Shown piece by piece: positions 27,210 through 36,501 of a stretch of 64,000 nucleotides of DNA; the first letter of the stretch is position 1; each line of letters opens with the position of its first letter. Origin of the DNA: Holophaga foetida DSM 6591 (GTDB taxonomy: Bacteria; Acidobacteriota; Holophagae; Holophagales; Holophagaceae); the NCBI RefSeq assembly GCF_000242615.2, contig NZ_KI912268.1, positions 1,051,362-1,115,361 of the forward strand. Reading direction: 5' to 3'. Made by a program: the position numbers and the translations under genes. The notes beneath the pieces were generated by a model. The model saw only the letters and a program-made list of their open reading frames with translations. It was not told the origin of the DNA and searched no databases.

Positions 27210-27253
27210 TTGACGAAAACTTGATGAAATATTGACACTATCTTGATGCCTAT
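27210..27253. promoter_or_regulatory. four 11-bp direct repeats between the KimA-like gene and guaA
   Basis: TTGAY begins at 27210, 27221, 27232 and 27243: TTGACGAAAAC, TTGATGAAATA, TTGACACTATC, TTGATGCCTAT. An exact 11-bp period of direct repeats is the layout of OmpR/PhoB-type response-regulator sites. The spacer 27139-27449 also contains AT-rich tracts; no gene is seen. The repeats lie 72 bp upstream of the leftward transporter gene and about 200 bp before guaA, so the transporter is the more likely target. Confidence 0.6.
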
Positions 27254-27449
27254 CGGACAAGCACAGGTGCTAGGCCCACCAACAATCCCATCTATATTCA
27301 TAACAAAACTTATAGACATCCACCCCCCCCACAATGGACCATGGACCGGTTGCAAAAGCAGAAGCGCCGACCGGGAATCCTCCATCCAGAGCGCCCCTCC
27401 TCCTTCACCGCTCATTCCGTTATGCTGGATGGTTCTAGAAGGAGCCCCC

Positions 27450-28979
27450 ATGCACCACGAGCGGATCGCGATTCTCGACTACGGCAGCCAGTACACCCGG
27501 CTCATCACCCGTAGGTTGCGCGAACTGGGTGCATTCGGCCTCGTCTATGGCCCCAACGCTACTGCCGAGGAGATCGGTGGCGCCGACCTGCGGGGTGTGA
27601 TCCTCTCCGGCGGTCCCAATTCTGTTCTGGAGGACGGCGCCCCCGGTGTCGATCCCAGGATCTTCGAGCTGGGTGTCCCCGTCCTGGGCGTCTGCTACGG
27701 CCTCCAGCTCATGAGCCGCGACTTCGGCGGCCAGATCCACCGCGCCGCCAAGCGTGAGTACGGCAAGGCCACCATCGAGGTGACCGATGCCGACAGCGTG
27801 CTCTTCCAGGGCATGAACTCCGAGCAGGTCGTCTGGATGAGCCACGGCGACCACGTTGAGGAGGCCCCCGAAGGCTTCAAGACCGTTGCCAGGACCCACG
27901 GCGTGCCCGTGGCCGCCATGGAGGACCGAGCCCGGCGTCGCTTCGGCATCCAGTTCCACCCCGAGGTCACCCACACCGTCCACGGCAATGCCCTGTTGCT
28001 CAACTTCCTGCACGTCTGCAGCATGAAGCTGGACTGGAACGCAGGCCACTTCATCGAACAGAAGATCGAATCCATCCGCAAGCAGGTGGGGAACGGCACC
28101 GTGGTGCTGGGCCTCTCCGGCGGCGTGGATTCCAGCGTGGCTGCCCTCCTGCTGCACAAGGCCATCGGCGACCGCCTGACCTGCGTTTTCGTGGACACAG
28201 GCCTAATGCGCAAGGATGAGATGAAGCACGTCCAGGAAGCCTTCGCCCCCTTCGACCTCAAGGTGAAGTGGGTGGACGCCTCGGAGCTCTTCCTGAAGGA
28301 GCTGCACGGCGTCAGTGACCCCGAGCAGAAGCGCAAGATCATCGGCCGACTCTTCGTCGAGACCTTCGAGAAGGAAGCCAAGGCCACCAACGCCAAGTTC
28401 CTGGGCCAGGGCACCCTCTACCCCGATGTCATCGAATCCAGCGGCATCGGCGGGGCCGTGCTGGTGAAGTCCCACCACAACGTGGGCGGCCTGCCGGAGC
28501 GCATGAACATGCAGCTGGTGGAGCCCCTGCGGGAGCTCTTCAAGGATGAGGTCCGCCGCGCCGGTCTGGCCCTGGGCCTCCCCGAGGACATGGTCTGGCG
28601 CCACCCCTTCCCCGGCCCCGGCCTGGCGGTCCGTATCCCCGGCCCCATCAGTGCCGATCGGGTGAAGATCCTCCAGAACGCCGACGACATCTTCATCGAG
28701 GAGCTTAAGCTGAGCGGCTGGTACAAGCTCAGCAGCCAGGCCTTTGCCGTCCTCCTGCCGGTTCAGACCGTGGGCATCATGGGCGACGAGCGCACCTACG
28801 AGAACATGTGCGCCATCCGGGCCGTCACCAGCGAGGACTTCATGACCGCCGACTGGGCCCGCCTGCCCCATGAACTCCTGGAAAAGGTGGCCCAGCGCAT
28901 CGTCAACGAGGTCAAGGGCATCAACCGCGTGGTCTTCGACATCACCAGCAAGCCCCCTGCGACCATCGAATACGAGTAG
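27450..28979 (+). CDS. guaA: GMP synthase (glutamine-hydrolysing)
   Basis: Converts XMP to GMP using glutamine and ATP. 509 aa: N-terminal class I amidotransferase with the nucleophile in GVCYGLQLM (Cys about 81) and His/Glu in GIQFHPEVTHT, then the ATP pyrophosphatase with the P-loop LSGGVDSSV near 223 and the dimerisation domain ending FDITSKPPATIEYE. AAGGAG lies 7 nt before the ATG. guaB lies in the same window but 22 kb away, so the two are not one operon. An HDOD gene follows after 50 bp on the same strand. Confidence 0.97.
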   Translation: MHHERIAILDYGSQYTRLITRRLRELGAFGLVYGPNATAEEIGGADLRGVILSGGPNSVLEDGAPGVDPRIFELGVPVLGVCYGLQLMSRDFGGQIHRAAKREYGKATIEVTDADSVLFQGMNSEQVVWMSHGDHVEEAPEGFKTVARTHGVPVAAMEDRARRRFGIQFHPEVTHTVHGNALLLNFLHVCSMKLDWNAGHFIEQKIESIRKQVGNGTVVLGLSGGVDSSVAALLLHKAIGDRLTCVFVDTGLMRKDEMKHVQEAFAPFDLKVKWVDASELFLKELHGVSDPEQKRKIIGRLFVETFEKEAKATNAKFLGQGTLYPDVIESSGIGGAVLVKSHHNVGGLPERMNMQLVEPLRELFKDEVRRAGLALGLPEDMVWRHPFPGPGLAVRIPGPISADRVKILQNADDIFIEELKLSGWYKLSSQAFAVLLPVQTVGIMGDERTYENMCAIRAVTSEDFMTADWARLPHELLEKVAQRIVNEVKGINRVVFDITSKPPATIEYE

Positions 28980-29029
28980 GTTCAACAGTCCAGGTAGCTT
29001 GCCTTGCGGTACCCGGCTAAGCTCGACGG

Positions 29030-30079
29030 GTGTTCTCCTGGCTCCACTCTATTTTCCGAGGCCATCCCGTCCCCGCGGGGCAGGCTCCATCTGCGCCTCC
29101 CCAGATGAGCGCCCCGTTGCCTGGACCGGAGAGCCCCCAGGGGGGCGAGAGCCCTTTCGACGCCATCTGGGCCCAGCTCATCGGCCCTGAAATCGGGACA
29201 ACCCAGGCACCCCCAGAAAAGCAAAGCCCCCTGGCGGACCGGGTGAGGGCCCACTTCACCCGGAACAAGCCCGCCCCCTCGTCCTTCCCAGCCCTGGCCA
29301 TCCAGATCATGGACTTGGTCTCCCAGCCCGAGGTAGAGATCCATGAACTCCTGAAGACCATCGGTCCCGACCCAGCGATCTCAGCCCATCTCATGCGAGT
29401 GGCCAACTCAGCCCTCTACCACCGGGGTCAGGATGTACTGGACCTTCGCACCGCGGTCATGAAGATCGGAGTCCGGGGCGTGGGGGAGATCGCCGCCGGG
29501 GTGGCGGGACGCTCTCTCTTCGATGTCGCGGTGCGGGTGGAATACGAGACCTTTCCTGATCGCTGGCAGAAGCTCTTCCTCGCCACCATGACCACGGCCT
29601 TCGCCGCCAGCCAGTTCTCCTTCGAGCAGCACCACGGACGCCCGGACAGGATCTTCCTGGGGGGCATGTTCGTGGATATCGGGAAGACCCTGGCCCTGCG
29701 TTCCCTGGCCCGGTTGATCATGGCAGGCCAGGTGAATCCGGAACTCCCGAGCGCCGAGGTGGACGCTCTGCTCGAAGAGGTCCACACCGAAATCGGCTGC
29801 GAGGCCCTGGGCATCTGGGGCCTCCCCTCTCGCCTGGTGGATCTGTGCCGACGCCAGCACGAGGTTCTTCTCCCAGAGGGGGAGGACTGCACCGAAACCC
29901 ACGTCCTGCGCTTGGTGGATGGACTGGGGCGCCTGATGGGCGAGGGGGGCGACACGACCGACCTGGAACAGACTCGACGGAGCCTGGAAGCCCTTCACAT
30001 GGACCGTGTCCGGATGAGGATGCTCCACCACACCCTGCTGACCCAGGGGACCCGGGTGGCCCTCCTGTATCCGGCCTGA
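29030..30079 (+). CDS. HDOD-domain protein
   Basis: 349-aa protein starting at GTG. The first 85 residues are Pro-rich and low in complexity; about 90-290 is an HDOD domain: FPALAIQIMDLVSQPEVEIHELLKTIGPDPAISAHLMRVANSA is its standard opening, followed by LRTAVMKIGVRGVGEIAAG and FLGGMFVDIGKTLAL. HDOD proteins act in signalling, often linked to c-di-GMP or chemotaxis, and lack HD-phosphohydrolase catalytic residues. It has no other recognisable output domain. The gene may be read through from guaA (50-bp gap), but no clear ribosome-binding site precedes the GTG, so the start is uncertain. Confidence 0.8.
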   Translation: MFSWLHSIFRGHPVPAGQAPSAPPQMSAPLPGPESPQGGESPFDAIWAQLIGPEIGTTQAPPEKQSPLADRVRAHFTRNKPAPSSFPALAIQIMDLVSQPEVEIHELLKTIGPDPAISAHLMRVANSALYHRGQDVLDLRTAVMKIGVRGVGEIAAGVAGRSLFDVAVRVEYETFPDRWQKLFLATMTTAFAASQFSFEQHHGRPDRIFLGGMFVDIGKTLALRSLARLIMAGQVNPELPSAEVDALLEEVHTEIGCEALGIWGLPSRLVDLCRRQHEVLLPEGEDCTETHVLRLVDGLGRLMGEGGDTTDLEQTRRSLEALHMDRVRMRMLHHTLLTQGTRVALLYPA

Positions 30080-30122
30080 AACGACCATCTTCGACCTGAA
30101 GAAGCGGCCTCGGGAACCGGCA

Positions 30123-31535
30123 TCACCCCTCCGGCAAGGCCTGGACGATGACCGTCCGCCGGAGGCGAAAGCGGGTGCCACAGGCCTTGGCCACGACCCG
30201 GGCCAATGCCTCCCGACTGCAAGCCAGGGATGTGCACCACACCTCCATCGGGGGTTCCCCTCCCTCTGGATGATCCTCCAGCCATGGCTCCCACACCCGG
30301 AGGAATGCCTGGGCATCGGGCTCCTGACGGTCCCGCCAGTTCCGCTCCTGGGGACGCCGGGGCTCGAAGAAACGCCGCCCCCTCAAGGCATCCGGCAGGA
30401 AATCCTGGGGCCGTTCATAGTCGTCATGGGAGTAGAAGTACCCCTTCCCCCGCCCGGCCTGACGGCTGGTGCTGGTGTGGGCATCCCGCAGGGACTCCGG
30501 CACCGGAGCATCGGGAGCCTCGAGGGCCGCGTCCATGGCAAAATATGAAGCGTTAGACTTTGGAGCCTGGGCCACGTACACCACCGCCTGGGCCAGGGGG
30601 ATCCGGGCCTCGGGCCAGCCGATCTGCTCCACAGCGCGGCTGGCGGCCTCTGCCAGGATGAAGGCGGTGGGATCGGCATTCCCCACATCCTCTGAGGCAC
30701 AGACCATAAGACGGCGGGCGATGAAGCGGGGATCCTCCCCCCCCCGGATCATCCGGGAGAGATAGTAGAGGGCCGCGTCGGGGTCCGAACCCCGCATGCT
30801 CTTCTGGAAGGCGCTGGCCAGATCGTAGTGCCCGTCGGCCCGGTCGTACATGACCCGGCCCCCCAGGGTCTCCTGGAGGCTCGCCAGATCCCGGTGCCCA
30901 TCCTCCAGGTTCATCCAGGTCTCAAGCCCCGTGAGAGCCGCCCGCAGATCCCCCCCGGCCCACTGTGAAAGCCAGTCAAGGATCTCGGTTTCCTCAGGCA
31001 CATCCGGACGCTCCGCAGCCCAGGCCCGGGCCATCACCTTGCGGATGGCCTCCGGAGCCAGGGGCTTGAGAGCGACAAGCTGACAGCGACTCCGGAGGGC
31101 CGGGTTGAGGTAGAAGGCCGGGTTCTCGGTGGTGGCCCCCACCAGAATCGCGTCCCCCCGCTCCAGAAAGGGGAGAAGGATGTCCTGCTGGCTCCGGTTG
31201 AATCGATGGATCTCGTCAAGAAAGACCACCGGCGGCATCCGCTGGAAGAGGGGCAGATCACGGTGGTCCAACAGGAACTTCTTGAGCTCCGCCGCGCTCC
31301 CGGTGACCCCTGAGAACTCGATGAATTCATGGCCCGTGGCCTGGGCCATGAGTCTCGCCAGGGTTGTCTTCCCCGTTCCCGGGGGCCCCCACAGGACCAT
31401 GGAAGGCAGGCGACCACCTCCAGTAAGACGACGCAAGGCCCCCTTGGGTCCCAGGAGGTGGGACTGGCCCACGACATCCTCCAGACGCCTGGGACGCATC
31501 CGTTCTGCCAAGGGAACATATGAGTTAATCACCAT
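30123..31535 (-). CDS. rarA: replication-associated recombination protein RarA/MgsA
   Basis: 470-aa AAA+ ATPase of the clamp-loader-like RarA/Mgs1/WRNIP1 family, acting at stalled forks. Seen: PLAERMRPRRLEDVVGQ at the start, Walker A GPPGTGKTTLA, Walker B VVFLDEIHRFN, the sensor GATTENPAFYLNPALRSRC, and the C-terminal tetramerisation domain with DAALYYLSRMIRGGEDPRFIARRLMVCASEDVGNADP. The last 40 residues or so go beyond the usual end. Convergent with the HDOD gene (43-bp gap) and divergent from the sensor kinase (74 bp). Confidence 0.95.
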   Translation of the reverse strand: MVINSYVPLAERMRPRRLEDVVGQSHLLGPKGALRRLTGGGRLPSMVLWGPPGTGKTTLARLMAQATGHEFIEFSGVTGSAAELKKFLLDHRDLPLFQRMPPVVFLDEIHRFNRSQQDILLPFLERGDAILVGATTENPAFYLNPALRSRCQLVALKPLAPEAIRKVMARAWAAERPDVPEETEILDWLSQWAGGDLRAALTGLETWMNLEDGHRDLASLQETLGGRVMYDRADGHYDLASAFQKSMRGSDPDAALYYLSRMIRGGEDPRFIARRLMVCASEDVGNADPTAFILAEAASRAVEQIGWPEARIPLAQAVVYVAQAPKSNASYFAMDAALEAPDAPVPESLRDAHTSTSRQAGRGKGYFYSHDDYERPQDFLPDALRGRRFFEPRRPQERNWRDRQEPDAQAFLRVWEPWLEDHPEGGEPPMEVWCTSLACSREALARVVAKACGTRFRLRRTVIVQALPEG

Positions 31536-31609
31536 AAAACCACCCTACATCCAACCTCTCTCCTTGGCGATCGGGCCCCATCGGATTAGGATAATATCTA
31601 GACATTCCA

Positions 31610-34279
31610 ATGGAATTTCCAACCACCCCGGAGCCATCCTTGAAGTCCTTTACCTCATGGTCCATCCGGACTCACCTGCTCGTGTTCGTTGCCCTGGTGA
31701 TTCTCCCATCCCTGGGGCTGATCATCCATGGCGAGATGCAGCAGCAGAGAGACATTCTGCAGACCGCCCAGCGCAGAATGCAGACCACCGCGGAATCGGT
31801 GGGACTCCGGGAAGAAGCCCTGGTAAGCAACACCCGCCAGATTCTCCACGCCATGGCACAGCTTCCGGGGCTGGAGGGCTTTGACAAGAAACGCTACCAA
31901 CTCCTCTTCCACCAGATCCTCCAGCAGAATCCCCACCTCGAAAACATCGTTTTCGCCGATGCCCAGGGAAATGTCATCATCGCAGCCAATCCAGGCGGCC
32001 CCTCCAACATCGGAGACCGCCCCTACTTCCAGCATGTCCAGACCCAGCACCACCCCTTCGCAGGCGGCTACATGGTGGCCCGGGGAAGCCAGCGTCAAGT
32101 CCTCCCCGTCGCCTATCCGGTCAACGACCATCTGGGTCGCCCCATCGGTGTCCTGGCGGCCGGAATCGCCCTTGAGGCCCTGAAGGACCCCATCCCGGTG
32201 GAAACCTGGGTGGAGGATGCGACCCTGGAGATCCTGGATCACGAGGGACGCCTCCTTTACAGCTCCCAGGGGCCACCCCGCTTCCGGGGGCAGCAGGAGG
32301 CTCCCGCCTACATGCTCCACCTCCGCCAGGGAGGACGCGATGCGTCTCTCAGGCATCTTCAGAATGGAGAGGTGTTCCTCCATCGCGTCAGACGCCTGGA
32401 TCTGAATCCGGATGGACAGGAAGCCGCTTGGCTGCGGGTCATCATGCCGGAAAAGCCCCTGCTCCAGAAAGCCCGGGCCAGCCTCTACCGGAATCTGGGC
32501 CTCATGGGTGCCCTGACGCTGGCCCTGATCGCCCTGGCATGGTGGATCGGCGCATCTCTCATCGCAGGCCCCATCGACCGCCTCATCGTCGTCGCCCAGC
32601 GAATGGCCCAGGGGGCCTTCACGGTCAAGACCGGCCTGGCCGAAGGCACCAACGAAGTCAGCCGCCTCGCCCGGGCCTTCGAACGCCTCGGCGTCCGCCT
32701 GGACATCCGGGAGCGCCAACTCCACAAGGCCAAGGCGGAATCGGATGAAATCGCCAAGCGTTTTCAGAACCTGGAGCAGTACAGCCCGGACGGGGTCTTC
32801 TGGATCAGAGCCCTTTCGGAAGACGACTACGTGTACGAGGACGTGAATCCGGCCTTCGAGCGCATCAACTGCACACGGAAGTCGGACATGCAGGGACGGC
32901 GCCCCGGCGAGGTCCTGCCCCCGGAGGATGCGGAAGGCGCCCTGGCCCACTACCGGCAGTGCATGGCCACCGGCCAGCCCAGCACCGTCCAGGTCAGCAT
33001 GAGGAAGGGTGAAACCCAACGCACCCTGGAGATGCAGCTCATCCCCCTGGGAAGCGCCTCGGGCCGCATCAAGCACATGGTGGGATTCTGCCGGGATATC
33101 ACCGACGCCCGAGCCACCGAGGAAGCCATCCGGCAGAGCCAGAAACTCAAGAGCCTGGGAATCCTGGCAGGCGGCATCGCCCACGATTTCAACAACCTCC
33201 TCACGGCCATGCTGGGGAACCTCAACCTGGCCCAGATCAAGCTCGGGGAAAACGGCCCGGCCGCCAACTTCCTGGAGAATATAGAACGCACGGTCCTGAG
33301 GGCATCGGATCTCACCCGGCAGCTTCTTGCCTACTCCGGTCGGGGGCACTTCGTGGTCAAGCCCCTGGACCTGAATACAGTGGTGGGGGAGATGACCCAC
33401 CTGCTGGAGGTCTCCATTCCGAAGAAGATCGGGCTGGACTACCGCTTTGCACAGCATCTCCCCCCCATCGAGGCCGACTTCGCCCAGATACAGCAGGTCG
33501 TCATGAACCTGGTGACCAACGCCAGCGACGCCATCGGCGACCGGGAAGGCTTCATCAGCATCACAACCCGCTGCTCCGAAGTATCAGAAGGCTTCATCTC
33601 CGCAACCTTCCCAGATCAGGCCATCGAACCGGGCCTCTTCGTGATCCTGGAAGTCAGCGACAATGGATGCGGCATGAGCCGGAAGGTCCTGGACCACATC
33701 TTCGATCCCTTCTTCACGACCAAGAGCAATGGCAAGGGGCTGGGACTCTCGGCCATGCTGGGCATCCTGAGGGGACACCGGGCCGGGATCAAGATCTACA
33801 GCGAAGTGGACCGTGGCACGGTATTCAAGCTCTTCTTCCCTGCGGCCAAGGACGCTGTCCTTCCGCTGGACTACATTTCCCCCTCACTTCCCATCATGGC
33901 GGAGGGAACGATCCTGGTTGTGGACGACGAACCGGACATCCGGGAGACCGCCTGCATCGCCCTGGAGACCCTGGGATTCACGGTGCTCACGGCGGCGGAT
34001 GGGCAGGAGGCCGTGGAAGTCTTCCAGAACTATCGGAACGAAATCCGGGCCATTCTCATGGATCTGACCATGCCCCGTGTGGACGGCAAGGAGGCCTTCC
34101 ACCAGATCCGATCCATCGATCCCAGGGCCTGCGTCATCCTGAGCAGCGGCTATAGCGAGCAGGATATCCGCCACACGTTCACGGGGGAGGGTCCCGCGGG
34201 ATTCATCCAGAAGCCCTACCACATCAAGGAGATGCAGCGAGTCCTCGTGGATTGCCTCCAGTTGTGGGCCAAAGCCTGA
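31610..34279 (+). CDS. membrane hybrid sensor histidine kinase (Cache-HAMP-PAS-HK-REC)
   Basis: 889 aa. Helix 1 at about 22-42 and helix 2 at about 297-317 bracket a periplasmic double-Cache-like sensor (GDRPYFQHVQTQHHPFAGGYMVARGS-type core). A HAMP segment (about 318-370) and a PAS domain (about 385-500) follow, then HisKA with the H-box GGIAHDFNNLL (His about 525), HATPase (NLVTNASDAIGD, DNGCGMS, GKGLGLSAMLGIL), and a C-terminal receiver with VVDDEPD and phosphoacceptor LMDLTMPRVDG. The ligand and the final output partner are unknown. It stands alone, divergent from rarA. Confidence 0.9.
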   Translation: MEFPTTPEPSLKSFTSWSIRTHLLVFVALVILPSLGLIIHGEMQQQRDILQTAQRRMQTTAESVGLREEALVSNTRQILHAMAQLPGLEGFDKKRYQLLFHQILQQNPHLENIVFADAQGNVIIAANPGGPSNIGDRPYFQHVQTQHHPFAGGYMVARGSQRQVLPVAYPVNDHLGRPIGVLAAGIALEALKDPIPVETWVEDATLEILDHEGRLLYSSQGPPRFRGQQEAPAYMLHLRQGGRDASLRHLQNGEVFLHRVRRLDLNPDGQEAAWLRVIMPEKPLLQKARASLYRNLGLMGALTLALIALAWWIGASLIAGPIDRLIVVAQRMAQGAFTVKTGLAEGTNEVSRLARAFERLGVRLDIRERQLHKAKAESDEIAKRFQNLEQYSPDGVFWIRALSEDDYVYEDVNPAFERINCTRKSDMQGRRPGEVLPPEDAEGALAHYRQCMATGQPSTVQVSMRKGETQRTLEMQLIPLGSASGRIKHMVGFCRDITDARATEEAIRQSQKLKSLGILAGGIAHDFNNLLTAMLGNLNLAQIKLGENGPAANFLENIERTVLRASDLTRQLLAYSGRGHFVVKPLDLNTVVGEMTHLLEVSIPKKIGLDYRFAQHLPPIEADFAQIQQVVMNLVTNASDAIGDREGFISITTRCSEVSEGFISATFPDQAIEPGLFVILEVSDNGCGMSRKVLDHIFDPFFTTKSNGKGLGLSAMLGILRGHRAGIKIYSEVDRGTVFKLFFPAAKDAVLPLDYISPSLPIMAEGTILVVDDEPDIRETACIALETLGFTVLTAADGQEAVEVFQNYRNEIRAILMDLTMPRVDGKEAFHQIRSIDPRACVILSSGYSEQDIRHTFTGEGPAGFIQKPYHIKEMQRVLVDCLQLWAKA

Positions 34280-34326
34280 GGGCCCTGTTCAGCGCATCAT
34301 GCTTTGCTGGTGGAATTTGTTCTTTC

Positions 34327-34566
34327 CCGATTATCGACTTTGCTCAGCCAAAAAAGACATGAGCTGGGATGCCCAGGATGAAAGGGATGAAAAGCAGCTG
34401 ATAGGAGGCTCGGCGCTCTGGCCAGGTTCGCCTATGTGAACCATCGTTGCCCGCTGATTGCTTTATCCTGTTCATCTTTTGCATCCCAGCTAATTCATTG
34501 TTTTTCGGTGCCTGCCAAAAGTCCTCCCAACCCTTCGGTATTGGCTGAAACAAGCCGATAATTGGG
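34327..34566. repeat. 240-bp MITE-like dispersed repeat, copy 2
   Basis: Imperfect terminal inverted repeats of about 25 bp: CCCGATTATCGACTTTGCTC... at 34327 and, complemented, CCCAATTATCGGCTTGTTTC... from 34566. A nested pair AGCTGGGATGC (34362-34372) / GCATCCCAGCT (34481-34491) is perfect. The right two thirds align with 19161-19310. No open frame of interest; the whole 34280-34663 gap between convergent genes is made of it. Confidence 0.7.
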
Positions 34567-34663
34567 TGTTCTTTTGTTTGCGAAGGCCTTTTCACCAGTC
34601 TTTGCCAACAGGATGCAGGATAAAAACAGAAGGGTAATGAACTGCCCTGAAAATCCGCCAACG

Positions 34664-36328
34664 CTACATCATGAGCTTGGTGAAGGCCTCGACGGACCAG
34701 ACGCTGGTGCCGTTCCGGGCCTTCTGGGCCGTCCGTTCATCCAGGTAGGCCTGCTTGAAGGCCGGAGAGGACTGGAGCAACTTGAGCGGGGGGATGCCGT
34801 TGCTCTTGGCATTTGCCATCACCCGCTCGAATTCGGCGATGTTGCGCCCCCGGTAGAGGGCAGCCAGATAGTTCCCCTGGAGCTGGGCATCGCCGGGCTG
34901 GGCATAGGCCAGGGGCCGCAGGATGGCCGCAGCCTGACGGGGATCGGACGGGATCAGGGCCACCCCCCTGGCCAGCTTGGCCGCAGGGTCCTCGGCTGGG
35001 GGCTTGGGGGGAGTTGCAATGGGGGGCTGGGGCGAAGTCGGCTTCGACCCGCTCTGGGCACTGGACTCTGGTGCCTGAGCCTGCGCAGCCGATGGCGGCA
35101 CGGCGGGCCTGCCCCCCTGGGGTGACTCTGGACCTGAGGGCTTCGCTTCTGCGCCCCGAGTCGGCGGGAGCAGCGGGGTCGAGGATGGACTGGCAGTGCC
35201 CCCGGGAAGGGCGGGGGCCAGGGATTCGGGCGCAGCCCGAGGCTTCCGCAATCCGAAGTAGGCACCCGCTCCAAGGAGCGCCAGTACCACCAAGCCAGCA
35301 CCAGCGTAAATACCGGTTCGATTCTTCGCGGGGGGGGACGCCACCATTCCCTGAGGGATCATGGCGGCCGTTGGCTGAGCTCCCATGACGGCGGTGGGCT
35401 GAGCCGGGCTGGCCCCCAGGACAACGGTGCCCTGGTCTGCGCCCTGGTCAAGGACGGCGGTCTGACGACGGTCCAAGGCCGAAGTCAACTCCTCCAGGGT
35501 GCCCGCCCAACTGGGGTCCTTGCATGCCCGCAGAGCCTTGGCCAGCTCCTCGGCGCTCTGGTAGCGCCGGGCAGGATCCTTGGAGAGGGCGCGGTCCAGG
35601 ATGTCCCGGACGCTGTGACTGATGCCCTGGATAGCCTCCGTATCGATAGGCTTGGGGTTCTCGGAGACGATCTTGAAGAGCACCGTCGTCGTGTTGTCGC
35701 CAGGAAAGGGCTTGATGCCCGTGATGCACTCGTAGAGCATCACCCCCACAGCAAAGAGATCCGTGAGATTGCTGGCCTTCCCGCTCTGGATGTACTCCGG
35801 GGCCATGTAGCTGACGGTGCCCATGACGATGCCGGTGGAGGTCATATTGCTGTCCTCGACCCGGGCGATCCCGAAGTCCATGACCTTGGCCTGGAGACGC
35901 TTGCCGTCTCGCACAACCCGCACATTGGCGGGCTTGATGTCCCGGTGGATGATGCCGTTGCGGTGGGCAAAGCCCAGTCCATCGCATACCTGGGCCAACA
36001 CCTCCAGGAACTGGGACTGGGAAAGGACCCGGCCCCGGATCAGATCCTCCAGGTCATCCCCCTTCACGAATTCCATCACCAGGTATAGGATCCCCTGGTC
36101 CTTGTCAAAGTCATAGATCGTCACCAGGTTGGGATGATTGAGCTTTCCGGCAGCCGTTGCCTCCCGGCGGAAACGGGCCTCGGCATCCTCGCCCTTGGCC
36201 ACCCCAGGCAGGATGGTCTTGATGGCCACCTCCCGCCCGATCACCGGATGGTGGGCCAGGTAGACCTCGCCCATGGCCCCGTTGCCAAGGGAACGGATGA
36301 TTTCGTATTTGCCGAGGTGATCGATCAT
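34664..36328 (-). CDS. PknB-type Ser/Thr protein kinase with membrane anchor
   Basis: 554 aa. The Hanks-type kinase domain (about 8-270) is complete: GNGAMGEVYLA, catalytic Lys in VAIKTI, HRDIKPANV, DFGIARV, and the MGTVSYMAPE activation segment. A juxtamembrane stretch repeats T-[AV]-V-[LM]-[GD] (TAVLD, TVVLG, TAVMG; about 290-325). One membrane helix (about 340-360) is followed by a Pro/Ser/Ala-rich linker and a C-terminal helical region (ARGVALIPSDPRQAAAILRPLAYAQPGDAQLQGNYLAALYRGRN) resembling TPR. No PASTA domains. The downstream spacer is repeat copy 2. Confidence 0.92.
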   Translation of the reverse strand: MIDHLGKYEIIRSLGNGAMGEVYLAHHPVIGREVAIKTILPGVAKGEDAEARFRREATAAGKLNHPNLVTIYDFDKDQGILYLVMEFVKGDDLEDLIRGRVLSQSQFLEVLAQVCDGLGFAHRNGIIHRDIKPANVRVVRDGKRLQAKVMDFGIARVEDSNMTSTGIVMGTVSYMAPEYIQSGKASNLTDLFAVGVMLYECITGIKPFPGDNTTTVLFKIVSENPKPIDTEAIQGISHSVRDILDRALSKDPARRYQSAEELAKALRACKDPSWAGTLEELTSALDRRQTAVLDQGADQGTVVLGASPAQPTAVMGAQPTAAMIPQGMVASPPAKNRTGIYAGAGLVVLALLGAGAYFGLRKPRAAPESLAPALPGGTASPSSTPLLPPTRGAEAKPSGPESPQGGRPAVPPSAAQAQAPESSAQSGSKPTSPQPPIATPPKPPAEDPAAKLARGVALIPSDPRQAAAILRPLAYAQPGDAQLQGNYLAALYRGRNIAEFERVMANAKSNGIPPLKLLQSSPAFKQAYLDERTAQKARNGTSVWSVEAFTKLMM

Positions 36329-36501
36329 GGAGTGGAACCTAGATAAGGAGAGAGTCTACCGCGGATTTTCGTCTGGTATCCCATTCAGAAGAAGGTAGTC
36401 CAATGCCGGTTGTAGATCCCCAGAGTCTCCATGCGTGACGGCGCGTTCGCACTCCAGGGATCCCGCACGATCAGGCAGGACGCGCTCGGCGGGAAAAGGA
36501 C

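Noticed and set aside
27139..27449. c-di-AMP (ydaO) riboswitch before the KimA-like gene
   Set aside because: No conserved core or fitting stem arrangement could be seen in the short AT-rich leader.
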